Positions 16,154 to 23,493 of a stretch of DNA of 64,000 nucleotides are shown one piece after another. The notes beneath the pieces were generated by a model. The model made no database searches and was not told the DNA's origin. It saw nothing but the letters and a program-made list of their open reading frames with translations. The position numbers were made by a program, and so were the translations under genes. Source of the stretch: Aquabacter cavernae (lineage in GTDB: Bacteria; Pseudomonadota; Alphaproteobacteria; Rhizobiales; Xanthobacteraceae); the NCBI RefSeq assembly GCF_003993795.1, contig NZ_RWKV01000008.1, positions 372,001-436,000 of the forward strand, in the 5' to 3' direction. The first letter of the stretch is position 1, and each line of letters opens with the position of its first letter.

Positions 16154-17443
16154 ATGGTGACGGAACAGAACGGCATGCATGCGGATGCGCCGGGCAGCGG
16201 GAAGGCGTGGACCGGCTGGCGGCCCTTCTTCGTGGATCACCGGGTGGATGAAAGCGACGCCATCACCTCTTTCTGGCTGCGGCCGGTGGATGGCCGGACG
16301 CTGGCACCTCACGCGCCCGGCCAGCACATCACCTTGCGCCCCACCGGGGAGGGGGCGCCGGCGGGCCACCGCAACTATTCCCTCTCCGCCCCCGGCGACG
16401 GGCGCATGCTGCGCATCTCCGTGAAGCGCGATCCGCGCGGCGCCGTCTCGCGCTGGCTCCACGACCACGCGGTGCCCGGCACGGCCATCGATCTCCTGCC
16501 GCCCTCCGGAGACTTCTGCCTCCCGGCATCCGGGCGGCCTCTGGTTCTGATCAGCGCCGGGGTGGGCGTGACGCCGCTCATGGCCATGCTGGAGGCGGTG
16601 GAGCCCGAGCGGCGGGTGGCCTTCCTGCACGGCACGCGGGACGGAGCGACCCATGCCTTCGGCGCGCGGGTGCGGGAAATCGCCGGAGCGCGGCCGGGCC
16701 TGACGGCCCGCGTCCATTATTCCCGCCCCCGGAGCGCGGATGTGGAGGGGCGGAATTTCGACGCGGCGGGGCACCTGACGGTGGATGCCGTGGCGGGGCA
16801 GGTGCCGCTGGGGGAAAGCGACATCTTCATCTGCGGTCCCGTTGGCTTCATGCGGGACATGGTCACCGGGCTGCGCAAGGCGGGCGTCCCGGCCGTGCGC
16901 ATCCATACGGAATTCTTCGGCGACTTCGCGGTGCTGGACGAGACTGCACCGGACGCCGCGCCGGCCTTGTCATCAAACGCCGCCATGGCGGCGCCCGAGG
17001 GCCTGGATCCCGCCTCCATCGGCGCGGCGCTGCTGGGCAGTGCCGCCGACGCCGTCATGGCCAGCGACCGGGAGGGCATCATCGTCCTGTGGAATGCCGG
17101 CTCGGAGCGCATTTTCGGCTTTTCGGCGCAGGAGGCATTGGGCCGGTCGCTGGACATCATCATTCCCGAGCCGCTGCGCGCCCGGCATTGGGAGGGTTAT
17201 CACCACACGGTGGCCACGGCCGTGAGCCGCTACGGGGCGGGCGACATGTTGTCCGTGCCCGGCCTGCACAAGGAGGGGCACCGCCTGTCCCTGGAATTCA
17301 CCATCGTCCTCATCAAGGACGCGGCGGGCACGGTGACCGGCATGGTCTCCACCCTGCGCGACGTGACCCGCAGGTTCGAGGAGACGCGCGCGCTCAAGAA
17401 GCGCATCGCGGAGCTGGAGGCAGCGGCGCGTCCGGAGGGGTAG
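16154..17443 (+). CDS. Flavohemoglobin-type FAD/NAD reductase fused to a C-terminal PAS domain (no globin)
   Basis: A 429-residue protein with two parts. Residues 20-260 match the reductase half of flavohemoglobin (Hmp): FAD site HRNYSLSAP (72-80), NAD site AGVGVTPLMAML (135-146), CGPVGFM (228-234) and the Hmp-like end RIHTEFFGDF. The N-terminal globin is absent. After an Ala/Pro linker (262-290), residues 291-410 form a PAS domain: VMASDREGIIVLWNAGSERI, FGFSAQEALGRS, IIPEPLRARHWEGYH and an RDVTRRFEE exit helix. His345 in PEP-x-R-x-R-H recalls the heme-ligand context of FixL. It ends in a short helix and has no kinase or output domain. GGGAGAAACGCCG precedes the ATG. Its 3' end overlaps the convergent LysR gene by 50 bases. 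A redox- or heme-based role is inferred. Confidence 0.85.
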   Translation: MVTEQNGMHADAPGSGKAWTGWRPFFVDHRVDESDAITSFWLRPVDGRTLAPHAPGQHITLRPTGEGAPAGHRNYSLSAPGDGRMLRISVKRDPRGAVSRWLHDHAVPGTAIDLLPPSGDFCLPASGRPLVLISAGVGVTPLMAMLEAVEPERRVAFLHGTRDGATHAFGARVREIAGARPGLTARVHYSRPRSADVEGRNFDAAGHLTVDAVAGQVPLGESDIFICGPVGFMRDMVTGLRKAGVPAVRIHTEFFGDFAVLDETAPDAAPALSSNAAMAAPEGLDPASIGAALLGSAADAVMASDREGIIVLWNAGSERIFGFSAQEALGRSLDIIIPEPLRARHWEGYHHTVATAVSRYGAGDMLSVPGLHKEGHRLSLEFTIVLIKDAAGTVTGMVSTLRDVTRRFEETRALKKRIAELEAAARPEG

Positions 17444-18296
17444 GGGCTTCGCCTTCCGCCACCAGCCACCGCTCCAACTCCGCCAGGATGCGGGGATTGC
17501 GGGCGGCGGGCGGGCGGACGAAATAATAGCCCTCCTCCAGCTCCGCGACCGTGCCAAGGGCGCGCAGCCGTCCCGAAGCCAGATGCGGCGCGATGAAGCG
17601 CGCATCCGTCAGGACGACGCCGGCGCCCGCCAGGGCCGCTTCCAGGGCCTGCGCCCTGTTCTCCACCACCATGCCACCTTCAGGCGGGGCACCTGCAAAC
17701 CCGGCCGCCTGCCACCAGAGCGACCAGTCCCGGAACCGCGTCCGCGCGCGGATGACGGGCCATGCGGACGGGGTGCCCGCGAGGACCCCCGGGGCGATGG
17801 CGGGGACCAGCGTCTCCCGGAACAGGAGGCGCGCGGTGACCCCCGGCCACTCCCCACGCCCGTGCCGGATGGCGCAGTCGATACCTTCCGCTTCCAGATC
17901 CGCCACCCGCTGTGTGGTGAGGATGGCCATCTCCACATGGGGATGCGCGCGCTGGAAGCCCGGCAGGCGCGGGAGCAGCCAATTGGCGGCCAGCGTGTTG
18001 ACCGTGGAAAGCCGCACCTGCGCCCGCCGCCGCTGGAGCGGGGCGACCGCCGCCTCAATGCGCTCCAGCGCATCCCCCATGGCGGAAAGCAGTGCGACGC
18101 CGTCATCCGTGAGCATGGAAACGCGGCCCGTTCTGGCGGTGAGCGCCGCGCCAAGCTCGCGCTCCAATTCATCGATGCGATGGGACAAAGCGGAGCGGGA
18201 AATGCCCAGCGCCTGTGCCGCCGCCTTATGTCGCTTGTGGCGCGCGAGCGCCTGAAGGGCGGCAAGGCCACGCAGGGAGGGCAGGGTGGCGGGCAT
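17394..18296 (-). CDS. LysR-family (GcvA-like) transcriptional regulator
   Basis: A 300-residue LysR protein. The N-terminal helix-turn-helix (LRGLAALQALARHKRHKAAA, ALGISRSALSHRIDELEREL) is followed by a periplasmic-binding-like effector domain containing DCAIRHGRGEWPG and LVPAIAPGVLAG, as in GcvA/AmpR-type members. The start at 18296 follows AGGAG; the frame continues to 18365 but lacks support there. It is divergent from the cupin gene with a LysR box between them, so the cupin is its likely target. The stop lies inside the convergent FNR-PAS gene. Confidence 0.9.
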   Translation of the reverse strand: MPATLPSLRGLAALQALARHKRHKAAAQALGISRSALSHRIDELERELGAALTARTGRVSMLTDDGVALLSAMGDALERIEAAVAPLQRRRAQVRLSTVNTLAANWLLPRLPGFQRAHPHVEMAILTTQRVADLEAEGIDCAIRHGRGEWPGVTARLLFRETLVPAIAPGVLAGTPSAWPVIRARTRFRDWSLWWQAAGFAGAPPEGGMVVENRAQALEAALAGAGVVLTDARFIAPHLASGRLRALGTVAELEEGYYFVRPPAARNPRILAELERWLVAEGEAPTPPDAPLPPAPRCAS

Positions 18297-18340
18297 GCGC
18301 GTCTCTGCTCCTCGTGCGGCGTCCGGTCGGGAGGCGAACA

Positions 18341-18357
18341 GGTGAGAATATCTCACC
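18341..18357. promoter_or_regulatory. LysR-type operator between the regulator and cupin genes
   Basis: GGTGAGA-ATA-TCTCACC is a perfect 7-bp inverted repeat and contains the T-N11-A pattern (TGAGAATATCTCA) that LysR-family proteins typically recognise. It sits 45 bases from the LysR start and 55 from the cupin start, so it could serve both promoters. Binding is inferred from position and symmetry. Confidence 0.7.
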
Positions 18358-18411
18358 GTTATCATGCCCCATCTGCGCTAGGGTCCAAACCAGTACTTTG
18401 CACAGGAGACA

Positions 18412-18888
18412 ATGATGACCGCCCCCGATCACCGTCCGCGTGTGGCGCTCGACGTTCCGCCGCGTGTCACGCCCTCTAACTATCCCGCGCCCTTCGTGGC
18501 GCGCATGGCGGGGCGGGTGAAGCGGCAACTGGGTGATGCGTTCGGCCTGACGCGGTTCGGGGTGAACCTCACCATCCTGGCGCCGGGCGCCCAGTCCGCG
18601 CTGCTGCACCGTCACAGCCGGCAGGAGGAGTTCGTTTATATCCTGAGCGGCACACCCACATTGCGCACGGATGCGGGTGAGTTCCCGCTCTGCCCCGGCA
18701 TGTGCGTGGGGTTTCCCGCGCAGGGATGCGCCCACCACCTCGTCAACCGGAGCGGGGAGGAGGTCCAGTATCTGGAGATGGGCGACCGGGATGCGCAGGA
18801 TCGCGCCGATTATCCCGAGGACGACCTGGAGGCGGCCTTCTCGGCACACGGATGGTCTTTCACGCGCAAGGACGGCACGCCCTGGTGA
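18412..18888 (+). CDS. Single-domain cupin protein
   Basis: A 158-residue protein with one cupin_2 domain. Metal-ligand motif 1 is seen as LLHRHSRQEEFVYILSGTP (H-x-H, Glu) and motif 2 as FPAQGCAHHLVNRSG. The family binds a metal and includes small isomerases, dioxygenase-like enzymes and stress proteins; no specific reaction can be assigned. AGGAG lies just before two tandem ATG codons (18412 and 18415), and the second has the better spacing. It is divergent from the LysR gene and probably controlled by it. Confidence 0.85.
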   Translation: MMTAPDHRPRVALDVPPRVTPSNYPAPFVARMAGRVKRQLGDAFGLTRFGVNLTILAPGAQSALLHRHSRQEEFVYILSGTPTLRTDAGEFPLCPGMCVGFPAQGCAHHLVNRSGEEVQYLEMGDRDAQDRADYPEDDLEAAFSAHGWSFTRKDGTPW

Positions 18889-18949
18889 GCGCCTGCCGCA
18901 GCGAGCGGCTCGGCTGATCCTTGCGCGGGAGATGTGACGCGGGACGCGC

Positions 18950-19114
18950 CTATTTCGGCCGCCGATCCGGCGGCGCCTGCCGTTCCGCCGCGTGAAGCGG
19001 GTGGGCCTTGTTCGCCTCCATCAGCGTCTGCAGGACGGACGCCACATCCCGTTCCTTGTCGCCGCGAAAGTGCTGCACGAGCGCGCGCAGAAGCGGCTTG
19101 TCGGTGCTACCCAT
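18950..19114 (-). CDS. Small hypothetical protein (54 aa)
   Basis: An ATG at 19114 opens a 54-residue frame starting MGSTDKPLLRALVQHFRGDK, then ERDVASVLQTLMEANKAHP and a basic tail. It looks like a compact helical protein with normal composition. Its ribosome site is weak (GGGG about 8 bases upstream). No family is recognised. It lies beyond the terminator of the Q-rich gene, so it needs its own promoter. Confidence 0.45.
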   Translation of the reverse strand: MGSTDKPLLRALVQHFRGDKERDVASVLQTLMEANKAHPLHAAERQAPPDRRPK

Positions 19115-19191
19115 GGTAAAAACCCCAGCTATCCAGGCGCAATCAACGCTTGGCTGGGGTTCCGGTTCCCGATGTGCGTAGGGAAGGGCGC

Positions 19192-19234
19192 AAAAATAAA
19201 CCCCGGCCCTCCTGAGAGGACCGGGGCCGGGTTT
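19192..19234 (-). terminator. Rho-independent terminator of the Q-rich small gene
   Basis: A long hairpin (AAACCC at 19198-19203 pairs with GGGTTT at 19229-19234, with further inner pairs) ends on the reverse strand in TTTATTTTTG. It lies just after the stop of the 19248-19460 gene. Confidence 0.8.
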
Positions 19235-19247
19235 CCAGGTACTTGGA

Positions 19248-19460
19248 TCAGCGCTGGCCGGGATTGTCGCGATCCTTGCGCTGCTGATCCTGCGAGCCAT
19301 GCTGGCCCTGCTGATCAGGCCGCTTCTGACCGCCCTGCTGGCCATGGCCTTCGCCGCCCTGGCTCTGCTGGCCCGGACGATTGGGATCCGTCTGGCGATT
19401 GGGATCCTGCTGCTGGCCGCCCTGCTGGCGGTTGCGGTCCTGTTCGTTCTGATTGCCCAT
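19248..19460 (-). CDS. Gln/Gly/Asp-rich hydrophilic small protein
   Basis: A 70-residue protein beginning MGNQNEQDRNRQQGGQQQDP and made almost wholly of Gln, Gly, Asp, Arg, Pro and His. It has no hydrophobic segment and is predicted to be disordered. Such composition is reminiscent of small stress or desiccation proteins, but no family motif is certain. AGAGGAAATCAAC gives a good ribosome site for this ATG, and a strong terminator follows, so it is probably expressed. Confidence 0.6.
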   Translation of the reverse strand: MGNQNEQDRNRQQGGQQQDPNRQTDPNRPGQQSQGGEGHGQQGGQKRPDQQGQHGSQDQQRKDRDNPGQR

Positions 19461-19839
19461 GTTGATTTCCTCTTGTTGGGGTATTCCCACAAACACAACG
19501 ACAGTCCCCACCATGCGTTTCAGCTTGGCCGGAAATAAAAGTCGGGTTTGGCATGGAAATGGTTGATGCAATTGGCTTTGCGCCGCCACGGGCGGGCGCT
19601 CGCCGAGGGCCGTCGGATTGGGCGTCGGAAAGCGAGCATCGCGGCTTTGTCGGCAAGCGTCGCGGTGCGCTTTAAGGGCCGTATGTCTTTCGTTGGCACC
19701 GAGCGCTCAGCGTCGATTGATATTTTCCTGCCGCTCAACCTGCAGTAACATGAGGCGATCGGGAGTGGGGCAAGCCACCCGGCGCTCTCCATGTCCCGTG
19801 CATTTTATCCGTATATTCATTGATCATGGGGCGGGGAAC

Positions 19840-20334
19840 ATGCGGAATTTCAAAAGCCTGACGGCCGTTGCGGCAGCATTTTGCGGATCATTGGTGGCCC
19901 TCACCGCCAGCTCAGCTTATGCGGGCCGGGGATTCCTCGTGACAATAGAAAATCACCGCAGCGGTGATGTTTATATAAACGTATCATCTTATCAAAACTG
20001 GTATAAATATGGATTTACATTTCAGCAAATGGTCCCGCCGAATGAAAAAAGAACTTTCTATACAGAATCGTGCGAGGCGTTTCTGGGGTGCATTGACAAT
20101 TGGGGAGATCATGGAAAGCGATCTTTGAAATTTAAGATAGTAGAATATTCTGTACTTTTGGGTGAAGTTACGATTTTTGCTGAAAATTATTATAAATTTC
20201 AGAATGATCCGGCGAGTTTCTTGTGCGCTCCGCCTATTCAACACAGCAATTTCAAGAAGCCGAAAGCAGGAGAGCAATTGCATCTACGGGTGAAGGTTTT
20301 TCCAAAATGGCACATCGCGTGCAGTTCGGAATAG
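19840..20334 (+). CDS. AT-rich secreted protein of unknown function, probably acquired
   Basis: A 164-residue protein with a signal peptide (MRNFKSLTAVAAAFCGSLVA, cleavage near AYA-GR). The mature domain is rich in aromatic and polar residues: FLVTIENHRSGDVYINVSSY, then EAFLGCIDNWGDHGKRSLKF. The pattern suggests a small all-beta domain, with three Cys that could form disulfides. Base composition is strikingly lower in GC than every neighbour, with codons such as AAA, TAT and TTT, which signals recent horizontal transfer. GGGGAAC precedes the ATG at 19840; the longer frame to 19618 is a GC-rich accident. A terminator follows. No family is recognised. Confidence 0.7.
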   Translation: MRNFKSLTAVAAAFCGSLVALTASSAYAGRGFLVTIENHRSGDVYINVSSYQNWYKYGFTFQQMVPPNEKRTFYTESCEAFLGCIDNWGDHGKRSLKFKIVEYSVLLGEVTIFAENYYKFQNDPASFLCAPPIQHSNFKKPKAGEQLHLRVKVFPKWHIACSSE

Positions 20335-20413
20335 GTTATCCGTGCTTAATGGCATCGGTGACCTACCGTATAACGCAGGCTAACCCCAAATATGGGGGAG
20401 AAATGGAGAAGCG

Positions 20414-20437
20414 ACCTGCAGGTCTCTGCAGGTTTTT
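20414..20437 (+). terminator. Rho-independent terminator after the AT-rich gene
   Basis: A perfect 8-bp stem ACCTGCAG/CTGCAGGT with a GTCT loop is followed by a T-run (five T counting the last stem base). It ends the 19840-20334 transcript. Confidence 0.8.
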
Positions 20438-20567
20438 GACGCTTCCATTCAGCGTATCTCGCAGACGTGACATGCCACTGGATTGGCGGCCGATATTTCA
20501 TCGACAACAGAAATGACGCAATGCGCCGAGAGACGGGATGAAGGAGGCGGCATCGTGCCTCCTCCTT

Positions 20568-20585
20568 CCAAGTGTGGACACTTGG
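20568..20585 (-). terminator. Hairpin downstream of the 41-aa gene
   Basis: CCAAGTGT-GG-ACACTTGG is a perfect 8-bp inverted repeat just after the stop of the leftward small gene, followed by a second GGAGG/CCTCC hairpin (20540-20567). Neither has a U-run, so termination is uncertain. Confidence 0.45.
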
Positions 20586-20587
20586 CG

Positions 20588-20713
20588 TTAGCCGATTTGT
20601 TCCGCAATAATCTGTCGAAGCTCTTCGCGCGTAAGACCGTTGGGCTGGGGCTTCCAGTCCGGTGAAGATCGGGGCGGGCGCGGGTGATGTGATGATTTAG
20701 TCTGAGTGTTCAT
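20588..20713 (-). CDS. 41-residue small protein with an NGLTREELR motif
   Basis: The reverse strand from 20713 reads MNTQTKSSHHPRPPRSSPDW, then KPQPNGLTREELRQIIAEQI G and stops. A Pro/His-rich N-terminus precedes a short amphipathic helix. The W-x-P-x-P-NGLTREELR-I-x-x-x-x-G ending resembles tails I have seen in other tiny alphaproteobacterial proteins. AGGATATTT gives a good ribosome site. It is too short for routine gene calling. Function is unknown. Confidence 0.6.
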   Translation of the reverse strand: MNTQTKSSHHPRPPRSSPDWKPQPNGLTREELRQIIAEQIG

Positions 20714-20960
20714 AAATATCCTGGGCCTCGACATTGCAGCCGTGGCCAACGCCGTTTTTCCGGCGATCCGTTTGGTTTTTTGTTGATGGCGAATGGCGCG
20801 TGCATCTGCGCCAGGTGGCCGAAAATAATCGGCGATGAAGCTTATGATCTGAAACTACGGTTTTTGAAAGGCTGTGCCGGGATCTCCCTGGACGGCGCTC
20901 ATCCCTGCTATACGACGCGCAACCAGTCCGAGCTTCGCCCGGGCGCAGCAGGAGCAGAAC

Positions 20961-21140
20961 ATGGCCGAGCGTTTTGAACGGCATCGCCAACCTTGGACCA
21001 ACGATGAATTGGAGAAGCTGAAGCTTCTCGCGAAGAAGGGCATGGCGCTGAAGGCCATCTCGAAAGCGATGACGCGCAGCGAAGAATCCATCAAAGACCG
21101 CGCCAAGCTCGACGGCATCGGGATCGCGAAGCTGCGTTAG
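20961..21140 (+). CDS. Small SANT/Myb-like helix-turn-helix protein
   Basis: A 59-residue basic protein: MAERFERHRQPWTNDELEKL, then KLLAKKGMALKAISKAMTRS and EESIKDRAKLDGI. The order W-T-x-x-E...K-x-I-x...R-S-x-x-S-I is that of a Myb/SANT-like three-helix DNA-binding fold in which GM-x-LKAISKAMTRSEESI is the recognition half. AGGAG precedes the ATG. The frame stays open for 43 further sense-like codons after its TAG stop (to 21272). Targets are unknown. Confidence 0.65.
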   Translation: MAERFERHRQPWTNDELEKLKLLAKKGMALKAISKAMTRSEESIKDRAKLDGIGIAKLR

Positions 21141-21400
21141 TTGATTGCTGGTGCCCACGACGCGGGCGATGTCGCCGCCAAGTTCGCGGCGCGGGCAGAG
21201 GTGCGCATTGTAGTGCTTGATGACGATAAAATCGCTTTCGGAATGGTTATGCGAAGTGTGCGTTCCGTTTAATCGGGAAGACACGACCGAAAATGAGAGT
21301 GAATAGTAGGTGATATCGGAAATGTTTACTGAAACGTTGGCAATATCATTGAGGGGCGTTGGGCGCTGTCCGGGGTAGCAATCGTAACCCATTGAAAAAT

Positions 21401-21476
21401 TGGTGGGCCCGGCAGGACTTGAACCTGCAACCAGACCGTTATGAGCGGCCGGCTCTAACCATTGAGCTACAGGCCC
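21401..21476 (-). tRNA. tRNA with CAU anticodon, most likely tRNA-Ile2 (lysidine-modified)
   Basis: The reverse strand folds as a complete 76-nt tRNA with encoded CCA. The acceptor is GGGCCTG/CGGGCCC, the D-arm GCTC-AATGGTTA-GAGC, the anticodon arm GGCCG-CTCATAA-CGGTC and the T-arm GCAGG-TTCAAGT-CCTGC. The anticodon is CAT. The start and D-loop resemble bacterial Ile2 tRNAs more than elongator Met, and three consecutive G-C pairs before the anticodon loop, typical of initiator tRNA, are absent. Ile versus Met cannot be settled by eye. Confidence 0.93.
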
Positions 21477-21708
21477 CACCCGTTGGGCATCGTCCGAGCC
21501 GTCCGGTCGCCTAATGCGGGACGGCGCGGCGGCAACCCTTTGTCCGACTTCCAAATAACCCCGGAGACGGAACCGCCGGGCCGCCTGATTCAAGCGGCCC
21601 GCATCAGCCTCTAGCAAGTCCCGTGCACAGGAACAACCGCCCGCGCCCCATTGGCGCCGTGATCGCGCTGTCGTGTGGCACCCTCATTGTTCCCATGCGG
21701 AGACGTTC

Positions 21709-22440
21709 ATGATCGCCCGACGGCTGCACCGGCACCTTGCCGCAGCGCTCGCCTTGTCCCTGTCGCTCGGTTGGCTCGCGGCGCCGGCGCACGCGCAGGA
21801 TCCGGAGCGCGCCACCCTCTCCGTGGTGGGCGAGGGCGAAGCCGCTGCCGCGCCCGACATGGCGACCTTCAGCACCGGCGTCGTCGCCAGCGGCAAGACC
21901 GCCGAGGAGGCGTTGGCCGCCAATTCCAAATCCATGGGCGAGCTGATCAGCGCCATCAAGGCCATCGGCATCGAGGACCGGGACATCGCCACGTCCGGCT
22001 TCTCCATCTCGCCGCAATATTCCCAGCCCGCCCAGAACAGCCGCGAAGCGCCGCGCCTTGTGGGCTTCGAGGTGCGCAATACGGTGGGCGTGAAGGTGCG
22101 TGATCTCACCCGCCTGGGCAGCCTGCTGGACCGCATGGTCCAGGCGGGTGCCAATCAGGCGGGTGGCCTGCGCTTCGGCCTCGCCGATGACGGGCCGCTG
22201 ATGGAAAAGGCGCGGGTCGCCGCGCTGAAGGACGCCCAGGCCCAGGCGAAGACCCTGGCCGAGGCGGCCGGAATGCGCCTGCTGCGCGTGCGGCGCATCG
22301 CCCCGTCCGATCGCGGCGGCGACATGATCGCCTCCGCACCCATGATGATGAAGGCGGAAGCGCGTGCGGTTCCCATCGAGGCGGGAGAGCTGGCCGCCCG
22401 CGCCCGCATCACCATCGTCTATGAAGTCGAGCCGATCTGA
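21709..22440 (+). CDS. SIMPL-domain (DUF541) periplasmic protein
   Basis: A 243-residue protein with a signal peptide ending near AHA-QD and the SIMPL/DUF541 fold: LSVVGEGEAAAAPDMATFST, KAIGIEDRDIATSGFSISPQ, GFEVRNTVGVKVRDL and ALKDAQAQAKTLAEAAGM. The family forms periplasmic oligomers linked to oxidative stress or cell-envelope functions; the role here is unknown. GGAG lies 7 bases before the ATG. Its last 22 bases overlap the convergent mazG gene. Confidence 0.9.
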   Translation: MIARRLHRHLAAALALSLSLGWLAAPAHAQDPERATLSVVGEGEAAAAPDMATFSTGVVASGKTAEEALAANSKSMGELISAIKAIGIEDRDIATSGFSISPQYSQPAQNSREAPRLVGFEVRNTVGVKVRDLTRLGSLLDRMVQAGANQAGGLRFGLADDGPLMEKARVAALKDAQAQAKTLAEAAGMRLLRVRRIAPSDRGGDMIASAPMMMKAEARAVPIEAGELAARARITIVYEVEPI

Positions 22441-23285
22441 GGCGGCTGCGGCGCGGGGGCATCGCGCTCGCGCCGCTTGGCTTCCACCCATAGCGCCTCC
22501 ATCTCATCGAGGCTCGCCTGCGCGGGATGGCGGGCCTGAGCCGAAAGGCTGTCTTCGATGAAGGCGAAGCGGCGGGTGAATTTCTGGTTCGTGCCGCGCA
22601 AGGCCGCCTCCGGGTCCACCCCCGCATGGCGCGCCAGATTGACCACGGCGAACAGCAGGTCTCCCACCTCGTCGCGGATCGCGTCCGTTCCCCCGGCTGC
22701 GAGAGCTTCGTCCACTTCCTCGGTTTCTTCGCGGATCTTCGCCAGCACCTGGCGGGCATCCTGCCAGTCGAAGCCCACCTTTCCGGCCTTTTCCTGAAGC
22801 TTGAGGGCGCGGGTCAAGGCGGGCAGAGGCACGGGGATGCCGTCCAGCGTGCGGCCCTCGCTGTCAGGCGGCAGGCCCGCCTGCGCCCGCCGCGCGGCGC
22901 GCTCCGCCTTTTCCTGCGCCTTGATGCGCCCCCAGCTGGCTTTCACGTCTTCCGGGCTGAGGTCGGCGGTATTGCCGAACACATGGGGGTGCCGCCGGAT
23001 CATCTTGGAGGTGATGGCCTCCACCACGTCGCCGAAGTCGAAGGCGCCCGCTTCCTCTCCCATCCGCGCGTGGAACACCACCTGCAGCAGCAGGTCGCCC
23101 AGTTCCTCGGGCAGGTCGCCCATGTCGTTCCGCTCGATGGCGTCCGCCACCTCATAGGCTTCCTCCACCGTGTAGGGGGCGATGGTGGAGAAGTCCTGCT
23201 CCAGGTCCCAGGGGCAACCGGTTTCGGGCGTCCGCAGCGCCGCCATGATCTCGATGAGGCGCGCGATGTCGCGGGAGGGCTGCAT
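22419..23285 (-). CDS. mazG: Nucleoside triphosphate pyrophosphohydrolase MazG
   Basis: A 288-residue protein with two MazG domains. The first has CPWDLEQDFSTIAPYTVEEA, the metal-binding EELGDLLLQVVFHARMGEE and IRRHPHVFG. The second has KVGFDWQDA, EETEEVDEAL and DEVGDLLFAVVNLARH. MazG hydrolyses NTPs to NMP and pyrophosphate, sanitising the nucleotide pool and tempering ppGpp responses. The start at 23285 follows GGAGACCTCC. The length is typical of alphaproteobacterial members. Confidence 0.95.
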   Translation of the reverse strand: MQPSRDIARLIEIMAALRTPETGCPWDLEQDFSTIAPYTVEEAYEVADAIERNDMGDLPEELGDLLLQVVFHARMGEEAGAFDFGDVVEAITSKMIRRHPHVFGNTADLSPEDVKASWGRIKAQEKAERAARRAQAGLPPDSEGRTLDGIPVPLPALTRALKLQEKAGKVGFDWQDARQVLAKIREETEEVDEALAAGGTDAIRDEVGDLLFAVVNLARHAGVDPEAALRGTNQKFTRRFAFIEDSLSAQARHPAQASLDEMEALWVEAKRRERDAPAPQPPQIGSTS

Positions 23286-23398
23286 GGAGGTCTCCGGTGG
23301 GCAGGGGCCGTGGGTTTCCTCTAGAGTGCGATCATGCCGCCTTGAAGCAAATTCTTGCCGGAGGGCGGCATGTGAATCGCTCGCTATCAACGAGCTGG

Positions 23399-23417
23399 AG
23401 CCTGATCGGATCAGGCT
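23399..23417. repeat. Dispersed intergenic palindrome, copy 1
   Basis: AGCCTGATCGGATCAGGCT is almost a perfect palindrome between mazG and the TrmO-like gene. It matches the copy at 36446-36464 at 16 of 19 positions. CTAGAGTGCGATC at 23321-23333 resembles the border word of the 58598-58680 element on the opposite strand. Confidence 0.5.
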
Positions 23418-23493
23418 TCAGCGTGGGAATGGCTGGCGGGGAAGCGCCAGTGCGCGGTCTCCCATGAGGTGCGGCGGCAGGGAGGGGGATGGG

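Noticed and set aside
16154-16215. A hidden globin domain before the reductase
   Set aside because: Only about 20 residues precede the reductase fold, far too few for a globin, and the divergent adaptor gene lies just upstream.
19618-19839. N-terminal extension of the AT-rich gene to 19618
   Set aside because: The upstream part has GC-rich arginine-heavy shadow composition, while a proper signal peptide and ribosome site begin at 19840.
21401-21476. Initiator tRNA-fMet
   Set aside because: The stem before the anticodon loop lacks the three G-C pairs of initiators and the acceptor begins with a normal G-C pair.
20697-21617. A 306-codon reverse-strand frame across the tRNA
   Set aside because: It reads through a tRNA gene and opposite the Myb-like gene, and has no coherent domain.
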